Source: Bacilli bacterium
GTDB lineage: Bacteria > Bacillota_I > Bacilli_A > RFN20 > CAG-826
Assembly (NCBI GenBank): GCA_017479485.1
Contig: JAFVCC010000051.1
Coordinates: 1 to 43,892 of the forward strand
Direction: 5' to 3'
DNA length: 43,892 bases
Position 1 is the first letter of the stretch; each line of letters opens with the position of its first letter. The translations under genes and the position numbers were made by a program. The notes beneath the pieces were generated by a model that had not been told where the DNA came from, made no database searches, and worked only from the letters and a program-made list of their open reading frames with translations. This document shows positions 7,137-16,761 of this stretch, piece after piece.

Positions 7137-10100
7137 GTGTTTACGAAAAAAGCGAAGACTCGCAAAAGAGCGTTCCTCGTCCTCGCCGGTGCGGCTTTTG
7201 CCGCGATGGCCGTCGGAGTAGGCGCCTCGATTGCGAACCCCATCTCCACCAATGCGATCAACATGGACTACAAGGGTGTTTTCACATCCGATTACTCCTC
7301 CCTCGCCGAAGCCAAGGCCGCTGCCGATGAGCTCAACGTCGAAATCGCCGCAGAAGGCGACGTTTTGCTGAAAAACGATGGCTCCCTCCCGTTCTTTGGC
7401 GATGAGAAGATCTCTGTCTTTGGCCGGGCGCAGGATAGCATGCAAGGTGCTACCGGTAGCGTAAGTCTCCCCGTCGCTTTGGCCAACGAAGGTTTCAAGG
7501 TCAACCCGTCTCTTCAGTCCTATTATTCAAGCGTCGGCACCTCTATCGGTGTCGAAGACGCTGCGTTCGATGCTTCCATCGAGCAATCCTTCGCGCTTTA
7601 TAACGACGCGGCCGTGGTCATCTTCTCTCGCGGCGGCACCGAAGGCGCAGACTTGAACACCGTCACCAACGAAGTCGAGGACAATAAGGATGGCGATGGC
7701 AACTCTTATGATTGGGAACACCAGGCCCTCTACGACAATCCTGATGACGATAAGGGCGCGTTCAAGCATTACCTGCAGCTCACCGATTCCGAAGAAGCGC
7801 TTCTTGCCAACGTAAAGAAGAACTTCAAGAAGGTCGTGGTCGTGATCAACACGTCCAACGCGATGGAACTTGGCAACCTCCAGGATGACCCCGCCATCAG
7901 CGGCATCATCTGGATTGGCCGTCCGGGTTCCACGGGCCTACGAGGACTCGCGAAGATCCTTAACGGCGAAGTCAACCCCTCGGGCCGCATGGTCGATGAG
8001 TGGATGAGAGACTTCACCGCCGATCCCGTCTGGCAGAACTTCGGCACCAATAAGCAAGTGGGCACCGAACACCTCTATGACTACACCCAAGAACTTCAGG
8101 CCTTTGGCATCAAGTCCCCGAAGCCGGGCAGCGGCAATGGAATGGTCGGTGGCGATGGCTACTATGGCATCGACTACGACGAAGGCATCTACCTCGGATA
8201 TAAATATTACGAGACCGTCTATGCCGAGTTGCTCCGCGACGCGACCATCCGTTACGACCGCAATACCCGCAAGATCGTCAAGAAGGGTGCCATCATCGGT
8301 GAATACAACGCCGCCGAAGCCGCTGAAGAGTGGTGGAAGTTCGCGGTCGTATATCCGTTTGGCTATGGCCTCTCCTACACCGAATTTGAAGAAGAGCTCG
8401 GCAGTATCTATTACTTCGACGATGGCAAGAAACTCCTCCCGACGAGCGTCGGACCGGAACTCTTCAATTCCTCCGAAGCTAGTGGCAAGGCCAAGGTCGA
8501 GAAACTCTATGTCCCCGTCAAAGTCACCAACACGGGCAAAGTCGCGGGCAAGCAGGTCGTCCAAGTCTACGTTACCGCTCCTTATGAGGACGGAAAAATC
8601 GAAAAAGCGGCCGTAAACCTCGTTGGTTTTGCGAAAACAAGCCGTCTCCGCCCCGGACAGAGCGAGACCGTCACCGTCGAGATCAATGTCCAGGATTTCT
8701 CCTCCTTCGACTACAACGACGCGAACGGAAACGACAAGCGTGGTTATGAGCTCGACGCCGGCGAATATTCCATCAAGGTCATGAAGGATTCCCACCGCGT
8801 GAGCGATTCCTATGAATTCAACCTCACCGGCGACGCCTTCCTCGAACTCGACGACTTCAGCCACAACAAGGCGATCCCCGTCTTCTCCAACCATGACTCC
8901 TTCGACACCGTCCGTGGCAACTACTCCACGAACGAAAACGACAAGTACCTCAACGTCAACGCGACCGACGATGCCGGACAGAAACTCCTCAGCCGCACCG
9001 ATTTGAGCGTCGTCGACGCCCAAGGCCTTGTCATCACCGCCGCGGAGCGCAAGCTCTCCGACGACTTCGTGAAGTCGATCCTCTATTACACCGCCTTCAA
9101 CACCAACGATCAGGCGAACTTCGCCGACGATAAGGCCGATAAAGACGCCTACTTCAAGGATAACCTCCTCACCGGCGACCACGAGGGTCACCTCAGCTGG
9201 TACCGCACCGCGGCCGAACTCGATGCCCTCACCGACGGCTGGAAGCAAGTGGCGGCCCACGAAGAAGGCAACGCCGACATCTTGTATCGCCTCTCCGATA
9301 TGGCGGGCCTCGACTATGAGGACAACGTCACCGTTATCAGCGGCGGCAAGTTCGACGGCAAGACCCCGAAGGCGGCTTGGGACCTCTTCATGAACCAGCT
9401 CACCTGGTCCGAAATTCAAACCGTCATCAACTCCGCAATGCGCAAAACCCAAGCCATCAACTCCATCGGCAAATCAGCCACGAACGATCCCAACGGCCCG
9501 AACGACTACGGCGGAAAGTACTGGTGCGATGAGACCGTCGTCTCCTCGACATGGAATGTCGATCTTGGCGAACAATACGGCATCATCAACGGCAACATCG
9601 CCATGTTCTCCGGCAATGGCGGTTGGTATGGCCCAGCCATGAACACCCACCGTTCGCCCTTCTCTGGACGTAACAACGAATACTATTCGCAAGATGGTTA
9701 CCAAGGCGGCGCGATGGCCGCTGCGGTCATCCACGGCGCACAAAGCCGCGGCATCAACGTCTGGGCGAAGCACATGTTCATGAACGACCAGGAAGAGAAC
9801 CGCTCCAGGCAGTGCCTCTTCACCTGGGCTTCTGAGCAAGCGATCCGCGAAATCTATGCCAAGCAGTTCCAGATGGGTCTCCAGGAAGGCGAAGGCTCCG
9901 CTTCGATGGTCGCCTATAACCGTATCGGCGGCGTCGTCGCTTGCGTCAACTACGCGTTCCAGACTCGCCTCCTCCGCGATGAGTGGGGATGGAAGGGCGT
10001 CCTCGTTACCGACTACTACGGCAACAACGCCATCCAAGCGAACTCCATGGACCTCATCACCCGTACCGGCGGCTGCCTCCCCGATGGCACCGCTAGTGGC

Positions 10101-11345
10101 GCGAAGGCCCTCAGCGGCACCTATGACGCCGAAGCCAACAACATCATGATCGGCTCGAACAAAGACGTCGCCTCCAAGACCCAGTGGTACTATGGCCGTC
10201 TCGCCGCTCAGCGCGAACTCTTCGCCGCTGCCAACACCCTAAACAATAAGAACGGCGTCAACACCGCCAACTACGCGGTCAATACGACCACCAGCATCGC
10301 GCTGACCCAAGGCGTCGCCGCGAGCAACGTCAGCGTCGCCATGGATGCCGCGGACCTTAACGGCCGCAGCGCCAAATACGCCATCACCAGTGGCGAACTC
10401 CCGGCTGGACTAAACCTCAACGCCAACACCGGCGCCATCACTGGCACGACGGTTGTTGCGGGCGACTTCAACATCACCGTTACCGCCACCATCGACGGTT
10501 ACATCAGCGCATCCCACAAGTACAAGCTCGAGATTGCGAGCGCCTTCGCCATCGCGGGCAACGAAGGAACCGTCGGCGAGGAATTCAACTGCACGATCGA
10601 CTCCGAAATCGTCACCGCCAACAAGTACACCTCCAGCTTGAAGTACAACCTCATCGAAGGCGAGCTCCCCGCGGGCCTCGCGCTTGATGGCGACACCATC
10701 GTCGGCACCCCGACGGAAGCGGGCACCTTCAAGATCAAGATCAACGTCGTCGGCCAATATAGGAATGGCCGCACGACTTACACCGACACTTATCCGCTGG
10801 AAATCACCCTCGTGATCGCGGAAGGCGAACCGGGCGTCCTACCTCCCGAACCCGTCGTCATCACCGACGTCGAAACCGGCGAAGACGGCAGCCTCATCAT
10901 CCATCTGAGCGATGGCAACGACTACATCGTTTCTAGCGGCAAAGATGGCGTTGATGGCAAGGACGGCGCCGCTGGTGCCGATGGCCTCGATGGCGTCGGA
11001 ATCGCTTCGATCGAAAAGACCGGCAGCGAAAACGGCGTTGATACCTACACCATCACCCTCACCAATGGTCAAACCTTCGTCTTCACCGTCACCAACGGCG
11101 CCGACGGCGCAGACGGCCAAGACGGCGCTCCGGGCGCCAAGGGCGACCAAGGCGAGCAGGGCCCCAAGGGCGACAAAGGCGACAAAGGCGATCAGGGCGA
11201 ACCTGGTCCTAAGGGCGACAAAGGCGACACTGGCGCGGCCGGATCTGGCTGCGGTGGCTCCATCGCTGGCGTCTCGGTCCTCGCAGCGTCTCTTGCTGCA
11301 GCCGCGGCTCTCGTCATCTTCAAGAAGAAAGAGGACGATAAATAA
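7137..11345 (+). CDS. Surface-anchored GH3 glycosidase with permuted domains, Ig-like and collagen-like tail
   Basis: 1402 residues, GTG start with AAGGAGGT 8 bases upstream. After an N-terminal signal/transmembrane segment (~11-36) the GH3 domains come in reversed order. First is the C-domain (~75-410: VLLKNDGSLPF, candidate acid/base E169 in GTEGADL, PFGYGLSYTEF). A fibronectin-III-like domain follows (~450-560), then the barrel domain (~750-1030: NTHRSPFSGRNNEY, WAKHMFMNDQEENR, catalytic D959 in VLVTDYY). This order is known from some rumen beta-glucosidases (Butyrivibrio, Ruminococcus). Two Ig-like domains (~1045-1226, each with GELPAGL) and Gly-X-Y collagen-like repeats (~1268-1288 and ~1321-1368) lead to a C-terminal membrane anchor ending FKKKEDDK. 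It acts outside the cell on beta-linked glycans; the exact sugar cannot be read. It is first in the cluster controlled, probably, by the upstream two-component pair. Confidence 0.9.
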   Translation: MFTKKAKTRKRAFLVLAGAAFAAMAVGVGASIANPISTNAINMDYKGVFTSDYSSLAEAKAAADELNVEIAAEGDVLLKNDGSLPFFGDEKISVFGRAQDSMQGATGSVSLPVALANEGFKVNPSLQSYYSSVGTSIGVEDAAFDASIEQSFALYNDAAVVIFSRGGTEGADLNTVTNEVEDNKDGDGNSYDWEHQALYDNPDDDKGAFKHYLQLTDSEEALLANVKKNFKKVVVVINTSNAMELGNLQDDPAISGIIWIGRPGSTGLRGLAKILNGEVNPSGRMVDEWMRDFTADPVWQNFGTNKQVGTEHLYDYTQELQAFGIKSPKPGSGNGMVGGDGYYGIDYDEGIYLGYKYYETVYAELLRDATIRYDRNTRKIVKKGAIIGEYNAAEAAEEWWKFAVVYPFGYGLSYTEFEEELGSIYYFDDGKKLLPTSVGPELFNSSEASGKAKVEKLYVPVKVTNTGKVAGKQVVQVYVTAPYEDGKIEKAAVNLVGFAKTSRLRPGQSETVTVEINVQDFSSFDYNDANGNDKRGYELDAGEYSIKVMKDSHRVSDSYEFNLTGDAFLELDDFSHNKAIPVFSNHDSFDTVRGNYSTNENDKYLNVNATDDAGQKLLSRTDLSVVDAQGLVITAAERKLSDDFVKSILYYTAFNTNDQANFADDKADKDAYFKDNLLTGDHEGHLSWYRTAAELDALTDGWKQVAAHEEGNADILYRLSDMAGLDYEDNVTVISGGKFDGKTPKAAWDLFMNQLTWSEIQTVINSAMRKTQAINSIGKSATNDPNGPNDYGGKYWCDETVVSSTWNVDLGEQYGIINGNIAMFSGNGGWYGPAMNTHRSPFSGRNNEYYSQDGYQGGAMAAAVIHGAQSRGINVWAKHMFMNDQEENRSRQCLFTWASEQAIREIYAKQFQMGLQEGEGSASMVAYNRIGGVVACVNYAFQTRLLRDEWGWKGVLVTDYYGNNAIQANSMDLITRTGGCLPDGTASGAKALSGTYDAEANNIMIGSNKDVASKTQWYYGRLAAQRELFAAANTLNNKNGVNTANYAVNTTTSIALTQGVAASNVSVAMDAADLNGRSAKYAITSGELPAGLNLNANTGAITGTTVVAGDFNITVTATIDGYISASHKYKLEIASAFAIAGNEGTVGEEFNCTIDSEIVTANKYTSSLKYNLIEGELPAGLALDGDTIVGTPTEAGTFKIKINVVGQYRNGRTTYTDTYPLEITLVIAEGEPGVLPPEPVVITDVETGEDGSLIIHLSDGNDYIVSSGKDGVDGKDGAAGADGLDGVGIASIEKTGSENGVDTYTITLTNGQTFVFTVTNGADGADGQDGAPGAKGDQGEQGPKGDKGDKGDQGEPGPKGDKGDTGAAGSGCGGSIAGVSVLAASLAAAAALVIFKKKEDDK

Positions 11346-11377
11346 TCATCCTTCTCGCTTCTAACCAACATTAGTGG

Positions 11378-11412
11378 CGGGGCCCTTCCACGCGAAGGGC
11401 CCCGTTATATCG
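11378..11412 (+). terminator. Hairpin after the first GH3 gene
   Basis: CGGGGCCCTT (11378-11387), 7-base loop, AAGGGCCCCG (11395-11404), a perfect 10-bp GC-rich stem. The following TTATATCGTTT is a weak T-tract, so it may terminate only partly and set a lower level for the downstream lipoprotein and second GH3. Confidence 0.7.
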
Positions 11413-11470
11413 TTTGTCGTCGTGAAATCGTCGGATTCAGGAAGACAGCAGTATTGAAAGGGAAAAACAT

Positions 11471-13321
11471 ATGAAACAGCAAAATAGAAAAGGCCTTTGG
11501 TTGCTCACCGCAGCTTCCTTGCTCGCCCTAGCCGCCTGTGGTGGCGGTAGTGGGGGCCAAGCATCTTCCACTTCACCGCAAGATGCCTCCGCAAGCGCGC
11601 CGGTCCAATCCTCGGACCAAGGGCATAAATCCGAGAGTCAGTCGACTTCCGTCGATCCGGGCACGGTTTCCTCTTCCCAAGGTGGCGATAGCAGCGTCCC
11701 CGCCGCGATGGTATCCGTGACCTTCAATTTCAATTACCCCGGCTCGAAGCCCACCCAAGTGAAAGTGGAAGCGGGCTCTACCGTCGAAAAACCCGCCGAT
11801 CCGGTCCGCGAAGGATATGGCTTCACGGGTTGGTATACGGAAATCGGCTGCGTGAACCTCTTCGATTTCAACACCCCGATCGCGAAGAACACCGTCTTGT
11901 TCGCGGGGTGGTCGGAATCGAACCTCACCGTTTCCTTTAACTACAATTACGTCGGCGCGCCTGCGATTACGACCGTCACCGTCGCCAAAGGCAGCTCCGT
12001 CCAAAAGCCCGATGATCCCGAACGCGAGAACTATGCGTTCGAGGGCTGGTACCTCGAAGCCGCGGGCGAGCATGAATACGACTTCAACCTTCCCGTCATG
12101 GAATCGTTCACCCTTTACGCGAAGTGGACGCTTTCCGTGGCGACGGTCACCTTCGACCTTGGCTATGAGACCGAGAATCGGACGAGCACCGTCTCCGTGC
12201 GCATCGGCGAAGCGGTGACCGCGCCAATAGAGCCGCGCCGCGAAGGATATGACTTCCTGGGCTGGTTCCGCGCCGCGAACGATTCGGTCGCCTATGATTT
12301 CTCGAGCATCGTCTCCGATAGCTTCACGCTGACCGCGAAATGGGAAATCATCGTCCTGACTGTCACCTTCAATTACAACTACGCCGGCGCGACGAGCTCC
12401 ACCGTCAACGTCAATTATGGCGAGAAGGTCGATGAGCCTGCGAATACCCGCACCGGCTACATCTGTGCCTGGATGCTTGGTGATGCGGAATTCGACTTCG
12501 ATACGCCCATTACCGAAAGCATCATCCTCGTGGCGTCCTGGACCGCCGAATCGAGCGATTCCTATACCTATACCTATTACTATAACTACACGGGCGCTCC
12601 GAATAATGGCGTCTATAAGACCGACAGCGTCAAAAAGCAAGCCAAGCCTTCCCGTCCGAGCGATCCCACCCGCGATGGCTATTACTTCTCGGGCTGGTAT
12701 ACCGATGCGGATTGCACGACCGCATTCAACTTCAACGCCCGCGCCACCTCGGCGCAAAGCGCCTATGCGAAGTGGCTCGACATCTATACCCTCGAGGCGG
12801 AATACATCGACCTCGATGGCAAGATGGGATTCGGCTTCTCGGTGAACCTGACCGGCACCGACCTCATCTATCCCGCGAATGGCTCGCAAGCCAGCAACGG
12901 CTACTACGTCTCGGGCATGTATTACGAGAACGCGGAGCTCGAATTCGACTTCAACGTCGATAAAGACGTGGACGACGCGGTCATCATCATGCGCATCCAG
13001 TGCGAGTTCGACACCAAGACCTTTAACCCCGACACCTATACGGTCGAGATCAATGGCGTGGCCCTCGACTACGAGGAAATCACCATCGAAGGGCTTGAGG
13101 AAGATACCCGTTCGGATGTCCGCCGTCCGTTCATCAACGTCCAGATGAACGACCGCGCCGTCTTGAACAAAGGCCCCAACGTCCTTAAGCTCATCACCAC
13201 CAATAGTGTCTACCATGGCAACACCCGCCAGGCCGACGCGCCGATGCTCGACTGCGTCTACGTCGCTACCGATGCGAAGCTGACCTGGTCGCCCAAAGTG
13301 TCCAACCTTGAAGGAAAATAA
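11471..13321 (+). CDS. Lipoprotein with InlB B-repeats and a CBM6/35-like domain
   Basis: 616 residues. Signal peptide and lipobox LAAC with acylated C23, then a Ser/Gln-rich linker to ~75. Five InlB-B/Listeria-Bacteroides repeats follow (about 76-437). Each has VTFNFNY-like strands, a KP.DP.REGY.F.GWY core and a closing LFAGW or LYAKW; the fourth is degenerate (CAWMLG replaces the GWY core). The last ~177 residues start with LEAEYIDL and contain SNGYYVSGMYYENAELEFDF. This matches the EAE...(A)SxGxYV pattern of family 6/35 carbohydrate-binding modules, so glycan binding is inferred. A GAAAGGG ribosome site precedes the ATG. Placed between two GH3 glycosidases, it probably holds the glycan or host surface for them. 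The glycan-binding call is less sure than the lipoprotein and repeat calls. Confidence 0.85.
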   Translation: MKQQNRKGLWLLTAASLLALAACGGGSGGQASSTSPQDASASAPVQSSDQGHKSESQSTSVDPGTVSSSQGGDSSVPAAMVSVTFNFNYPGSKPTQVKVEAGSTVEKPADPVREGYGFTGWYTEIGCVNLFDFNTPIAKNTVLFAGWSESNLTVSFNYNYVGAPAITTVTVAKGSSVQKPDDPERENYAFEGWYLEAAGEHEYDFNLPVMESFTLYAKWTLSVATVTFDLGYETENRTSTVSVRIGEAVTAPIEPRREGYDFLGWFRAANDSVAYDFSSIVSDSFTLTAKWEIIVLTVTFNYNYAGATSSTVNVNYGEKVDEPANTRTGYICAWMLGDAEFDFDTPITESIILVASWTAESSDSYTYTYYYNYTGAPNNGVYKTDSVKKQAKPSRPSDPTRDGYYFSGWYTDADCTTAFNFNARATSAQSAYAKWLDIYTLEAEYIDLDGKMGFGFSVNLTGTDLIYPANGSQASNGYYVSGMYYENAELEFDFNVDKDVDDAVIIMRIQCEFDTKTFNPDTYTVEINGVALDYEEITIEGLEEDTRSDVRRPFINVQMNDRAVLNKGPNVLKLITTNSVYHGNTRQADAPMLDCVYVATDAKLTWSPKVSNLEGK

Positions 13322-13322
13322 T

Positions 13323-13760
13323 ATGTTTGCTCTTATTCTCAAGAACTTGAAGGAGAACATCGTCTCCTATATCTTCGTGGGAATCGGCATCGCGTTATCA
13401 CTGCTCGTCTGCTTCTATTACCCGGCGACGGGCGTGACCGCCTTCACCCCGAAGATCAACCCATCCATCGTCATTTTCTCCGCAATTTCTGCGGGAATTG
13501 GCATTATTAGCTTCTGCGCAGGCTTTAAAACCGTGAAGTATTTGGCCTTCGTCATGGGCTTGTTCGCCTTCCTTTCTTACGCCAGGGAGGAGGTCACCTA
13601 CGTCGCGAACATCTTCACGGGTATCGACGGAACCTCGTTCTCGCTGGAATTCATCCTCACGTTTGTCTTCCTCATCGTCGCGATGCTCGCGTTCCTCCTT
13701 GGGGGAATCATCCAGAAGGAGATCCTGTTCCAGAAGAAACCCGCCGCGAAGGAGAACTAA
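13323..13760 (+). CDS. Small four-helix membrane protein of unknown function
   Basis: 145 residues from ATG 13323, chosen over a TTG at 13308 because AAGGA lies 7 bases before the ATG and the longer form would overlap the lipoprotein. There are four hydrophobic segments (about 17-35, 49-67, 72-87, 109-130) and a basic tail ending KKPAAKEN. No family is recognised. It lies 1 base after the lipoprotein stop and 3 bases before the second GH3 gene, so all three are translated from one message. It may help membrane placement of the glycosidase or act in uptake of the released sugar; neither is shown by sequence. Confidence 0.8.
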   Translation: MFALILKNLKENIVSYIFVGIGIALSLLVCFYYPATGVTAFTPKINPSIVIFSAISAGIGIISFCAGFKTVKYLAFVMGLFAFLSYAREEVTYVANIFTGIDGTSFSLEFILTFVFLIVAMLAFLLGGIIQKEILFQKKPAAKEN

Positions 13761-13763
13761 ACC

Positions 13764-16673
13764 ATGAATGTCATCAAATCCGTAAAACTTTGGCGCACCC
13801 TCTTCGTGGTGTCCGCAAGCTTCCTCGCCGTGGCGCTCGTAGGCGGACAAATCGCCTACGATCAGTCCGCCGCTATTAATTCCGCCTTCAACCTCAAGAC
13901 CTACGAGGTCATCAAGGGCGACGATACGGGCGAGGACACCGAGTACTTCAAACGCGAATATACCGATCCGGAAAAGCTCAAGGCGTATACCGATTCCGTC
14001 TGCCGTGAGCTCGAGCGGGAAGGCATGGTGCTCTTGAAGAACGAAAACGCTGCTTTGCCTTTGGCCGCAGGCAATAAAATCTCCTTGTTCGGCCAGGGAT
14101 CCGTCCAACTGAACTACGGCGCGACGGGTTCCTCCTCCACCGATACCTCGGGCATCGCGAACCTCAAGACTGCCCTTTCATCTTTCGAGGTGAACCCAAC
14201 ACTTTGGGACTTCTACCAAAGCGGCGCAGCTTCGGGGTATCGGAGAGGAAAGCCCGGCCTGATCTACAAGATGAACGAGGCCCCTTGGAGCGAATATGGC
14301 TCGGTGATGTCCTCCTTCAGCGCCTATGGCGACGCGGCCATCTACGTCCTTAGCCGCGATTCGGGCGAAGGCATGGACCTTTCCACCGTCAATAGCGATT
14401 GCGAAGGCGGCGTCTACCTCAACCTCCACGCGAATGAGCGCGAGGTCTTGAAGCAACTAAGCGCCTTAAAGGCTTCGGGCACCTTCAAGAAAGTCGTATT
14501 GCTCATCAATTCGCCCGTTCCCGTCCAACTCGACTTCATGTTCGACGCGGACATCGACATCGATTCCGCATTGTGGATCGGCAACCTCGGCTCCACCGGC
14601 GTCTACGCGATCGATGACGTCCTCTCGGGCAATGTCTCGCCTTCAGGCAGGCTTTCCGACACCTTTCTCAAAGACAACTTCGCCTCCCCCGCGGCGGCGA
14701 CTTGGGGATTAAACGCGAACAAGTCCTTCGCCCTTCCCTATAGCAACGCGGGCGATTACCCGGGCTTCAACAACACCCAGAACACCTATGCCGTCTACAC
14801 CGAAGGCATCTATGTCGGTTACCGTTATTTCGAGACCCGTTACGCGGACGTCTTAATGGGATCCCCGCGCGCTGGGGCCTTCGATTATGACGCGAAGGTC
14901 GCTTACCCCTTCGGGCACGGCCTCTCCTATACCGATTTCTATTATTCGGGATTCGCGATGGAGGAGAAGGAGGACCATTTCCTCTTCACGGTCGACGTCA
15001 TGAACATCGGCGGCGTCAAAGGGAAAGAAGCGGTGCAGCTCTACCTACAAAAGCCTTATACCGACTATGACCGCGAGCATGGCGTGGAGAAATCCGCCGT
15101 CGAGCTCGTCGCCTTCGAAAAGACGGGCGAACTCGATACCGGTGACTCCGAGACCATCACCTTGCGCGTCGAGAAGGAACAACTAAAGTCCTACGACGCG
15201 AACTACGCGAAGACCTACATCGTCGACGAAGGCGACTATTACTTCGCCTTGGGTAGCAACGCCCATAACGCCCTCAACAACATCCTCGACGCCCAAGGAA
15301 TCCTCACCGCCGACTTCTACGTCGACCCGACCCTTGTGGCGACCTACCACCAAGCTGCCTTCGACAAGGAGACCTATAGTCATTCCCCCGTCAACAAAGA
15401 GCAGGCGATTACCAACCGCTTCGACTTCTCGGACATCAACAAATACGAGGGGCGTGGAAGCAATTCCGTGACTTACGCGAGCCGTAACGACTGGGAGGGG
15501 ACCTTCCCGAAAGCGTCGGAAATCCTCTCCATTTCCCCCGCGATGGAAAAGGACATCCTAAGCTACAAACCCTTGCCGGAGAACGATGGCTCGACCATGC
15601 CGACCTATGGCAAGGACAATGGCCTTTCCTTGATTTCCTTCCGCTCCACCCCAAGCAAACCCGTTCCTTACGATGATCCCAAGTGGCAGGACCTCCTCGA
15701 TCAGATGACGTTTGCTGAGCAAGCGTTGCTCATCACCGACGGCCAGCACAATACTTCCCGCGTCACTTCGGTCAATAAACCTGCGACCAAGGACGAGAAC
15801 GGCCCTAACGGCGTCTCGGGTTCCTCCACCAAGGCGAGCTTCCCCTCCGAGGGCATCTGGGCGGCGACCTTCAACAAAGACTTGCTCGAGGAAGTGGGCA
15901 AATGCCTCGCCGAAGACGCCTTAGCCGTCGGCATCACCGGCATCTATGGCCCTGGCGTCAATTTGCACCGCGCCCCCTTTGGCGGACGCGCCCATGAATA
16001 CTTCTCCGAAGATCCTTATCTCATGGCGTTATGCTCCGTCAAGGAGACGATCGGCATGCAGAGCAAAGGCGTCGTCACTTACGTGAAGCACTTCGTCGCC
16101 AACGACGAAGAGACCAACCGCAACGGCGTCGCCATCTGGCTCAACGAGCAGGAAATGCGCGAAATCGTGCTGCTGCCGTTTGAGTATTCCTTCCGTCCCG
16201 ACATGGGCAACGCTCATGCGACCATGACCTCCTTCAACCGCATCGGTTGCCTCTGGACGAGCGCCAGCAGCGCCCTCATGGAGACGGTCTTACGCGACGA
16301 GTGGGGGTTCGATGGCTTCGCGATCACCGACATGGCCTCCTCCAACGCGAAGACGTTCATGACTTTCGTCGATGGCATCGCAAACGGCACCAGCCTCTAC
16401 GATGGCGCGGGCAGCGAGAAAGCGCTCGACGATTACCACAACAACGCCTTCTTCGCGAACAAGATGCGCGAAGCCTGCCACCGCATCCTCTATGTCACCG
16501 CGAACTATAGCGCGGCGATGAATGGCATCTCCGCTGCCGACCGCATCGTCCCGCTCATTACTTGGTGGGAAGCGACGGTCATCGGCCTACGCATTGGCTT
16601 TGGCGTCCTTAGTGGCGCGACCTTGGCTCTGATGGGCGTGGCCGCCTTCTTAAGGCGCAAAGAAATCGCCTAA
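13764..16673 (+). CDS. Second membrane-anchored GH3 glycosidase, also domain-permuted
   Basis: 969 residues with AAGGAG 8 bases before the ATG. An N-terminal membrane segment (~12-32) and a C-terminal one (~935-960, then RRKEIA) would anchor both ends with the enzyme outside. Domain order matches the first GH3: C-domain first (~80-390: GMVLLKNENAALPL, candidate acid/base E202 in SGEGMDL, PFGHGLSYTDF), a fibronectin-III-like domain (~400-500), then the barrel (~640-920: GVNLHRAPFGGRAHEYF, VKHFVANDEETNR, nucleophile D856 in FAITDMASS). It lacks the Ig and collagen-like parts. The two enzymes share an architecture but have diverged, so they probably cleave different linkages of one glycan. It is the last gene of the cluster, followed by a good terminator. 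Confidence 0.9.
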   Translation: MNVIKSVKLWRTLFVVSASFLAVALVGGQIAYDQSAAINSAFNLKTYEVIKGDDTGEDTEYFKREYTDPEKLKAYTDSVCRELEREGMVLLKNENAALPLAAGNKISLFGQGSVQLNYGATGSSSTDTSGIANLKTALSSFEVNPTLWDFYQSGAASGYRRGKPGLIYKMNEAPWSEYGSVMSSFSAYGDAAIYVLSRDSGEGMDLSTVNSDCEGGVYLNLHANEREVLKQLSALKASGTFKKVVLLINSPVPVQLDFMFDADIDIDSALWIGNLGSTGVYAIDDVLSGNVSPSGRLSDTFLKDNFASPAAATWGLNANKSFALPYSNAGDYPGFNNTQNTYAVYTEGIYVGYRYFETRYADVLMGSPRAGAFDYDAKVAYPFGHGLSYTDFYYSGFAMEEKEDHFLFTVDVMNIGGVKGKEAVQLYLQKPYTDYDREHGVEKSAVELVAFEKTGELDTGDSETITLRVEKEQLKSYDANYAKTYIVDEGDYYFALGSNAHNALNNILDAQGILTADFYVDPTLVATYHQAAFDKETYSHSPVNKEQAITNRFDFSDINKYEGRGSNSVTYASRNDWEGTFPKASEILSISPAMEKDILSYKPLPENDGSTMPTYGKDNGLSLISFRSTPSKPVPYDDPKWQDLLDQMTFAEQALLITDGQHNTSRVTSVNKPATKDENGPNGVSGSSTKASFPSEGIWAATFNKDLLEEVGKCLAEDALAVGITGIYGPGVNLHRAPFGGRAHEYFSEDPYLMALCSVKETIGMQSKGVVTYVKHFVANDEETNRNGVAIWLNEQEMREIVLLPFEYSFRPDMGNAHATMTSFNRIGCLWTSASSALMETVLRDEWGFDGFAITDMASSNAKTFMTFVDGIANGTSLYDGAGSEKALDDYHNNAFFANKMREACHRILYVTANYSAAMNGISAADRIVPLITWWEATVIGLRIGFGVLSGATLALMGVAAFLRRKEIA

Positions 16674-16692
16674 GCGATATCTCCAACCGATT

Positions 16693-16730
16693 GCCTCAGG
16701 GACACGCCGGTTCCTTGGGGCTTTCTTTTT
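16693..16730 (+). terminator. Intrinsic terminator after the glycosidase cluster
   Basis: GCCTCAGGGA (16693-16702) pairs with TCCTTGGGGC (16712-16721), ten pairs including two G-T, followed by a CTTTCTTTTT tract. Confidence 0.85.
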
Positions 16731-16761
16731 GCTTGAAACCTCGAGCAGGATGATGAATGAG

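Noticed and set aside
7938-9452. Long minus-strand open frame (504 codons) opposite the first GH3 gene
   Set aside because: It mirrors the codon pattern of a clear GH3 gene, has no ribosome site, and its product is a low-complexity Val/Asp/Gly sequence.
11099-11240. Short regular repeats that could suggest a CRISPR array or satellite
   Set aside because: The repeats are Gly-X-Y codons (GGCGACAAA-like) inside a clear reading frame, with no spacers.
11573-13360. Long minus-strand open frame (595 codons) opposite the InlB-repeat lipoprotein
   Set aside because: Shadow of a strongly supported lipoprotein gene; composition is Arg/Asp/Val-rich without domains.
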